A DNA stretch of 64,000 nucleotides from the NCBI RefSeq assembly GCF_007988825.1, contig NZ_BJUW01000007.1, forward strand, positions 1 to 64,000. The letters run 5' to 3'. Numbering within the stretch: the first letter of the stretch is position 1; each line of letters starts with the position of its first letter. The position numbers were made by a program, and so were the translations under genes. Below are positions 59,659 through 64,000 of this stretch, one piece after another. The notes under the pieces were generated by a model, which worked only from the letters and a program-made list of their open reading frames with translations, made no database searches and was not told where the DNA came from. This DNA comes from Microbacterium aerolatum. Lineage in GTDB: Bacteria; Actinomycetota; Actinomycetes; Actinomycetales; Microbacteriaceae.

Positions 59659-60134
59659 GTGACTTCGACCCGGCAGATGTCGATGCGCTCCTCGCACAGG
59701 AACTCAGCGGCTTCGACCCGCACTCCCGGCACGGCGGATCCGCCCCGATCGGCGGACTCGTCACCAACTGGCGAGAACTCACAGCCGACGAAGCCGCCGA
59801 GCGATGGAACGCACTGCGGACATGGGTCGAGTGGTTCACCGTCCGCTACAACATCCCCATCAGCGTCGTCCCCACCTGCTGGTGGAAACACAGCCACCTC
59901 GTCGAAGAACTCTCCGCCCTCCACACCGCACACGTCGCCGCGTTCGATTCCAGCGACGCCGGATTCGGACCTATCGGTTGGCACGAACGACTCGCCATCG
60001 CCACCCCCCGACTCGCGAGGGCATATGGCGGCGGATGCAACAACGGGCACAAACCCGCCAAACCCCGCACCTGGACGGACGTCACTGACGAGCAGGAATG
60101 GACGGCGTGGGCCAGCCAGGGCCACGCACAATGA
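59655..60134 (+). CDS. hypothetical protein of the transfer operon
   Basis: A 159-residue soluble protein. The segment LTADEAAERWNALRTWVEWF followed by RYNIPISVVPTCWWKHSHLV and a C-terminal GGGCNNGHKPAKPRTW are distinctive, and I recall alike proteins beside coupling genes in actinobacterial elements, without known function. It overlaps the HNH gene by ATGA. Confidence 0.75.
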   Translation: MSDFDPADVDALLAQELSGFDPHSRHGGSAPIGGLVTNWRELTADEAAERWNALRTWVEWFTVRYNIPISVVPTCWWKHSHLVEELSALHTAHVAAFDSSDAGFGPIGWHERLAIATPRLARAYGGGCNNGHKPAKPRTWTDVTDEQEWTAWASQGHAQ

Positions 60135-60172
60135 GGACGCCACCAGGTGTCCCTGACGAAAGGAAGAAGGAG

Positions 60173-60619
60173 ATGACCACCAAGATCCCGGTCACGCTGG
60201 AGGGCAACCTCACCGCCGACCCGGAACACGGCACCGGAGAATCAGGCAACGAGTACGCCCGGTTCTCACTCGCGGTCAACGACCGTCGCCTCAACGAGGA
60301 CACCGGACGCTGGGAAGACGCCGGCACGGTGTTCCACCGGGTCGTCGTGTTCAACCAGCAGGCCCGCCACGTGACCGACTCGCTCCACAAGGGCGACGCC
60401 GCGATCGTCGTCGGAGACCTCCGCTTCGGCACGTACACCGACAAGGACAGCGGCCAGACACGCGAGACCCGCGACGTCGTCGCCGACAACGTCGGCGCAT
60501 CCCTGCGGTTCACCGACGCGACCATCAACCGCGCCCCAAAAGCTAACGGCCCCGCAGCAGAAGCTTCGGGGCCGGTAGCGGAACCGGCCTCGTACGCCGG
60601 AACCGGAGTCACCCGCTGA
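60173..60619 (+). CDS. ssb: single-stranded DNA-binding protein
   Basis: A 148-residue SSB-fold protein: VTLEGNLTADPEH, ARFSLAVNDRRLNEDTGRWED, FHRVVVFNQQARHVTDSLHKGDAAIVVGDLRFGTY, then an Ala/Pro-rich tail. The chromosomal-type acidic DDDIPF tip is missing, as in many plasmid SSBs. ATG 60173 follows GGAAGAAGGAG; an ATG at 60131 overlapping the upstream stop is the alternative. It ends the transfer operon before a strong hairpin. Confidence 0.88.
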   Translation: MTTKIPVTLEGNLTADPEHGTGESGNEYARFSLAVNDRRLNEDTGRWEDAGTVFHRVVVFNQQARHVTDSLHKGDAAIVVGDLRFGTYTDKDSGQTRETRDVVADNVGASLRFTDATINRAPKANGPAAEASGPVAEPASYAGTGVTR

Positions 60620-60629
60620 CCATCCAGCC

Positions 60630-60663
60630 AAGCGGACGGGAGTCATCGTACTCCCGTCCGCTT
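60630..60663 (+). terminator. hairpin at the end of the conjugation operon
   Basis: AAGCGGACGGGAGT (60630-60643) and ACTCCCGTCCGCTT (60650-60663) pair over 14 bp around CATCGT. It lies 11 bases after the ssb stop. Confidence 0.8.
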
Positions 60664-60702
60664 ACCAATGACATCCCAACGACCGACCAGTACCCTGAGC
60701 CC

Positions 60703-60963
60703 ATGCCTGACGCCGAAGAATGGATCCTCGCACTCGGCCTTCGCCCGGTGAGCGATGACCCCAACGACTCGGCCATTCCCGACGCCGTGCTCAACGGCCC
60801 TTCGCTGTCTCTCACGGCGAAGGCACTGTATGCCCTAGTGCTCTCGACACAGGGTCGGCCACTCAACCCGTTTGAGGACGCATTCGAGGACTCGAAGGAC
60901 ATCCACGCAGCGATCGACGAGCTCGTCGCCGCCGGCCTGGTTGTACGCACAACAAAGCAGTAA
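60703..60963 (+). CDS. small hypothetical protein, winged-helix-like
   Basis: An 86-residue protein. LSLTAKALYALVLSTQGRP...DIHAAIDELVAAGLVVRT looks like helix-turn-helix and wing of a transcription factor. TACCCT (60691-60696) stands six bases before the ATG (leaderless). The 185 bases that follow carry only short frames. Confidence 0.6.
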   Translation: MPDAEEWILALGLRPVSDDPNDSAIPDAVLNGPSLSLTAKALYALVLSTQGRPLNPFEDAFEDSKDIHAAIDELVAAGLVVRTTKQ

Positions 60964-61038
60964 AGGAAATCCAGTAGAGGAAGGCGCCCGGATGCCGAAC
61001 CTCACCGTCCCCAAGAGAGACGGCGGATCCGCGACCGA

Positions 61039-61152
61039 ATGAAACCTGAACGAGCACAGCCAAACCGGACACTGCGCCACTACCCAACAGGGAATCCTGA
61101 CGGGCTGTGGAGAGTGGTATCGGGGCGCTGCGCAGGAGCCGCGGTGGCCTAG
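61039..61152 (+). CDS. doubtful 37-codon ORF
   Basis: MKPERAQPNRTLRHYPTGNP and 17 further residues. The ATG overlaps the stop of a 16-codon ORF (60991-61041), and the stop overlaps that of the converging HTH gene. No motif; it may be a remnant. Confidence 0.2.
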   Translation: MKPERAQPNRTLRHYPTGNPDGLWRVVSGRCAGAAVA

Positions 61153-61631
61153 GTGTCGGCGTGCTCTGCACGAGCCACCGCGATACCGTGTCGGCGGTTG
61201 AAGACTTCCTCGTAGACCTCGTCCTCGATGAGCCCGCGGCGTACGGCGTCTCCGACCTCCGACCAGGTGCCGTCCGGGTCGACGATCAGCGAGTCATACC
61301 CGTCCGTCTGCACGCCCTTCACGTAGGGGAATCGCGTGAGCTCGTCGACGAGCTTCGCCCGGTCAATGAAATCGGCGGCGTAGCGCTGGCAAATCTCGTA
61401 GGGGGTCGCGCCGGAGAATCCGTCCAGCGGCATCGTCACCTTCGCCGCGGTGCGGAGCGCGCTGAGCACCGACGGCTGCGCGATCCCGAGCCACTTGGCA
61501 ATCTCCCGCTGACTGTATCCGTGCTGATCCAGGCGGCGCAGCTCGCGCCGGTAGTCCAGCTCGACCATCTCCTTCCGGCGGCGCGCGAGCACTGCCGCAC
61601 GCGCCTCGGGCGGAACCTCCGCGATCGTCAT
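61149..61631 (-). CDS. helix-turn-helix protein of the mobile region
   Basis: A 160-residue protein. RRELRRLDQHGYSQREIAKWLGIAQPSVLSALRTAA (about 28-63) is a clear helix-turn-helix. The C-terminal part (FPYVKGVQTDGYDSLIVDPDGTW...) is a small mixed domain often found with plasmid or phage regulators. ATG 61631 was chosen because GGAGG lies eight bases upstream; TAGAAT 15-20 bases further is the likely -10. It follows the broken recombinase gene on the opposite side of a short palindromic spacer. Confidence 0.75.
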   Translation of the reverse strand: MTIAEVPPEARAAVLARRRKEMVELDYRRELRRLDQHGYSQREIAKWLGIAQPSVLSALRTAAKVTMPLDGFSGATPYEICQRYAADFIDRAKLVDELTRFPYVKGVQTDGYDSLIVDPDGTWSEVGDAVRRGLIEDEVYEEVFNRRHGIAVARAEHADT

Positions 61632-61677
61632 GGCGGCCACCTCCGATAGGCCATTCTATCAGGGGTGATAGATACCG

Positions 61678-62152
61678 TTATCGGTTGAGGGCTCGGCGCA
61701 CGCTGGTGGCTCCGACTCCCAGCACGCGGGAGATGCTCGCCCAGCTGTACTGCTCGGCCCGCATGCGCTCGGCTGTTCCGATCCGCTCGGGTATGGTGAC
61801 GCTTGGCCGGCCGCCGACGCGGCCCTGGCTGCGGGCGTAATCCAGGCCGCGGGTTGTGTTGTCTCGGATGGTGTCGACGCGGAGCTGCGCAAACACTGCG
61901 ACGATGCCGTAGAGGACGCGACCCATCGGTGTCGCGGTGTCGATCGTCGGCTCGGTGAGGCTGACGATGTTCACCTGTCGGGCGTCGAGCTCCTGCAACG
62001 TCTCGATCGGGATGTGCTCACTGCCAGCGAGACGGTCGACGCGGCGCACTTTGAGGCTACCCCCGGACGCAGGTACTCGAGACAGGCGAGCCACTACGGG
62101 CGCGGTTCTGCTCGCGCTTGGAGACTCAGGCGTAGCCGACTTCGTGTGCCAT
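61678..62152 (-). pseudogene. serine recombinase (resolvase/invertase), degraded
   Basis: From ATG 62152 the frame starts MAHEVGYA, then a TGA replaces the Arg codon of the family YARVS motif and VSKREQN follows, so the catalytic Ser is lost from the product. The part that should hold residues about 20-50 is deleted. LACLEYLRPG is one frame off from LKVRRVDRLAGS, and only from there to the stop (EPTIDTATPMGRVLYGIVAVFAQL, SWASISRVLGVGATSVRRAL) is the sequence normal. At least one nonsense change, one deletion and one frameshift are visible. Confidence 0.8.
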
Positions 62153-62173
62153 GCCGAAAACGGTACCGCCGAT

Positions 62174-62210
62174 GTTTCGGCGCGGTTGGGTTTCGGCAGG
62201 GGGTTTCGGC
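62174..62210. repeat. three direct GTTTCGGC repeats upstream of the recombinase
   Basis: GTTTCGGC occurs at 62174-62181, 62190-62197 and 62203-62210, with a related TTTCTCGGC at 62217-62225 and TTTTCGGC just before the recombinase ATG. These may be remains of a resolution site or operator. The remainder of 62226-62415 shows no gene. Confidence 0.45.
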
Positions 62211-62415
62211 GGGTCATTTCTCGGCGTGTCGTGCACTTGGTCGTCGACGTCGGCGGGGCTGCCGATAACGATCGTTTGCGGCAGGGCGTACAGCGCCTGA
62301 GCCGCCCCTCGGAGGCGTTACACAAGCTCGAACGACAATCAAGGCTCGCTGTGCGCACCGCCGCAGGACAGCGAGTGAGAATCATTCTTCTAGGCGGAGC
62401 CCGAGTTGGCCCGCT

Positions 62416-63771
62416 TCAATCGCTACTCTCGTCTTGGATCAGGACCTGTCGGACGTGTCGTCGGTAGCGGTTTCGGTAGCCGGTAGCCGAGAGCCGAGAG
62501 CCGAGAGCCGAGATCATCGTGAGAAGTGTCCAGCCCCACAACATGACCGGTGACGACTCCGTCAGTCCCTGAACGAGAAGCACGAGCATGGCGAGAAATG
62601 GGATGAGATTGCTGCGCTTAGGTGGCAAGAAACTGCTCGAGACTGCCGTCCTATCCGCTTGTGCAAGCAGCCAGCCGTTCCGTATGGCGATCCCGACAAT
62701 GAGAGCGATGCACGCGACTCCGACGAAGCCGAGCTGCATGAAAACGTCAAGCCACATGTTGTGCGCCTGAAACACCGTGATGTCATGATCGACGATCCAC
62801 CGCGAGAACGCTGGATCCCACGGAAGCCACGGGCTGGCGAACCCGTTTCCAAGAACAGGAGCTTCGATGGCGCGACCGATGACAAGTTCCCAGATTCTGG
62901 CACGCCCTGTGAATGTCGCGTCCTTTCCCAGGAAGCCAGCGATAGGCCCCCGGAGTACGACCGCAGCTACACCTAGAACCATGAAAAGTGTGCCGAGACC
63001 GACAGCTAGCGATGTGCGCACCCTCCGAGACTTAGCGACGCGAAACATGCCAATGACGACGACTGCGACCACGATCACCACCACTGTGACAATCATCGTC
63101 GCGGAATTCGCACGGACGAACAGCCAGCAGCTGAGCGTGAACATCAGAACGAGATAGAGCCGATTTGCCTGGCGATCTAGAAACTGTGCGACGCAGATGA
63201 TCATCGCGAGGAGACACAGGGCGGCTAAGAGATTGGAATTTCCCACGATGCCCTGGATTCGGCCACCGGTGACGACTCCATCGAGAAGGTTCCCACGAAC
63301 CCAATACCAATGTGGGTCCGGATTGGTCGGGACATGAGCGAAGTTGGGCAGCAAAGGATGTCCACGAATCGTTGCGACCCAGAGTTCGAGAAAAAGCGAG
63401 AGAGCCATCGCGAGCTGGAGAGCCCACCCACTAATCAGCACAACACCTTGACCATCGAGCTGATCCACCAAGAACAACCCGTGCATTGTCGCCGAGGCCA
63501 GCAGCACCCACGTCAGAAGTGTGACACTCGGCCACGCCGACCACGCGACAGATAGCAGGGCCAGGGCTAGATAGAGCATCGACGCCCACGGCACAGATGG
63601 GAGTGTGAGCCGACCCACACCGGGATAATGGTGTCGCCGCGCTAGCCACACCACAGCCGTACACAACGTGAGAGCAAGGAGAAGTAGGCCGGCTCCGTAC
63701 ACTCCAAGCAGATTGAACCAGAAAGAATAGGCGAAAACGGAGAACATCACTGCCACCGCGTAGATTCGCAT
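62416..63771 (-). CDS. O-antigen ligase/polymerase family membrane protein
   Basis: A 451-residue protein with about 11-12 helices and a long external loop. GRIQGIVGNSNLLAALCLLAMI and the later AHNMWLDVFMQLGFVGVACIAL are the Wzy_C/O-antigen ligase signatures, with FTGRARIWELVIGRAIEAPVLGNGF between. In Gram-positives this family joins or polymerises surface polysaccharides. The ATG near 63771 follows GGGAG by five bases; the frame is open 13 codons further. Codon use is visibly more A/T-rich than in region 1. Nothing is seen from 63772 to the window end. Confidence 0.85.
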   Translation of the reverse strand: MRIYAVAVMFSVFAYSFWFNLLGVYGAGLLLLALTLCTAVVWLARRHHYPGVGRLTLPSVPWASMLYLALALLSVAWSAWPSVTLLTWVLLASATMHGLFLVDQLDGQGVVLISGWALQLAMALSLFLELWVATIRGHPLLPNFAHVPTNPDPHWYWVRGNLLDGVVTGGRIQGIVGNSNLLAALCLLAMIICVAQFLDRQANRLYLVLMFTLSCWLFVRANSATMIVTVVVIVVAVVVIGMFRVAKSRRVRTSLAVGLGTLFMVLGVAAVVLRGPIAGFLGKDATFTGRARIWELVIGRAIEAPVLGNGFASPWLPWDPAFSRWIVDHDITVFQAHNMWLDVFMQLGFVGVACIALIVGIAIRNGWLLAQADRTAVSSSFLPPKRSNLIPFLAMLVLLVQGLTESSPVMLWGWTLLTMISALGSRLSATGYRNRYRRHVRQVLIQDESSD

Positions 63772-64000
63772 ACGTGCTCCCTGCACCCCATCCGGCACGC
63801 TGCTGTTCACAAGGGCCGCTCCGCGTCGACGCTACGCCATTCGCGGTCCGAGCGAGAACGCCGGTCTCGAAATCGACATCGATTGCGTTGGCACCCGATC
63901 TCGGCTAATCGAGTACCGACTCGTCTCAGGTTGAGCGGCCACGGCCTATCGCGTTGATGGGGCTGAACAGCACTCTGACCGTCCGCGCCACCAGCCGAAA

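Overview
The window is high-G+C actinobacterial DNA. Gene content (several Microbacteriaceae-type DUF families, MetPS, an Rv2629/Balon-type protein, phosphoketolase) and the many start codons that sit 6-7 nt after a TAnnnT hexamer (leaderless mRNAs) suggest a Microbacterium-like member of the Microbacteriaceae. This placement is inference from protein resemblance; no rRNA gene is present.

Region 1 (about 1-22,000) reads as host chromosome. It holds the start of sufS, a HelD-type RNA polymerase recycling ATPase, an SDR, a PfkB kinase overlapping surE, three copies of a small DUF7882-like protein (two of them divergent with overlapping -10 boxes), FHA, CBS, CinA and Rho-N-type small proteins, a repeat-containing DUF6766-like membrane protein, a Rv2629/Balon-type ribosome factor, the MetPS sodium symporter, phosphoketolase, an arylsulfatase next to its formylglycine-generating enzyme, and a Fic protein.

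Region 2 (about 22,060-62,200) looks like a mobile metal-resistance island. It opens with a strong hairpin and a 26-bp copy of a tRNA 3' end, the usual scar of tRNA-targeted integration. The first part (22.7-36.4 kb) has three co-directional operons. Each begins with a leaderless gene for a small two-helix membrane protein ending in -SRT, and each of these genes carries a GATAA...TTATC palindrome about 50 nt into its coding sequence. Behind the three heads lie (i) a DUF3515-type lipoprotein, a CopD-CtaG fusion and CopC; (ii) a DsbA-like thiol oxidoreductase, a flavoprotein, a CDF metal exporter, LspA, a DUF6804-like protein, CtaG and Lnt; (iii) a TlpA/ResA-like lipoprotein and CcdA. Together they look like a copper, thiol and lipoprotein handling module of the envelope. 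Then follow a third CtaG-like protein, a CmtR-like repressor with an SPC-type P1B ATPase, a frameshifted MntR-like gene with an MntH manganese transporter, and an arsenic block (trxB-trxA-acr3-arsR/arsC fusion-arsC, plus a second arsC). Broken genes (integrase, MntR, an ArsT-like flavoprotein, an MFS transporter, a serine recombinase) mark the joints of this mosaic.

The island continues with an actinobacterial type IV secretion/conjugation operon (49.9-60.6 kb: VirB8-like anchor, M23 peptidase, small membrane protein, VirB6-like, SCO6880 family, VirB4-like, ParA-like, coupling ATPase, HNH, SSB), but no relaxase is visible. Region 3 (62.4 kb to the end) holds an O-antigen-ligase-like polymerase of lower G+C.

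The observation that best fits an undescribed system is the set of three operons headed by paralogous -SRT membrane proteins with embedded Fur-box-like palindromes.
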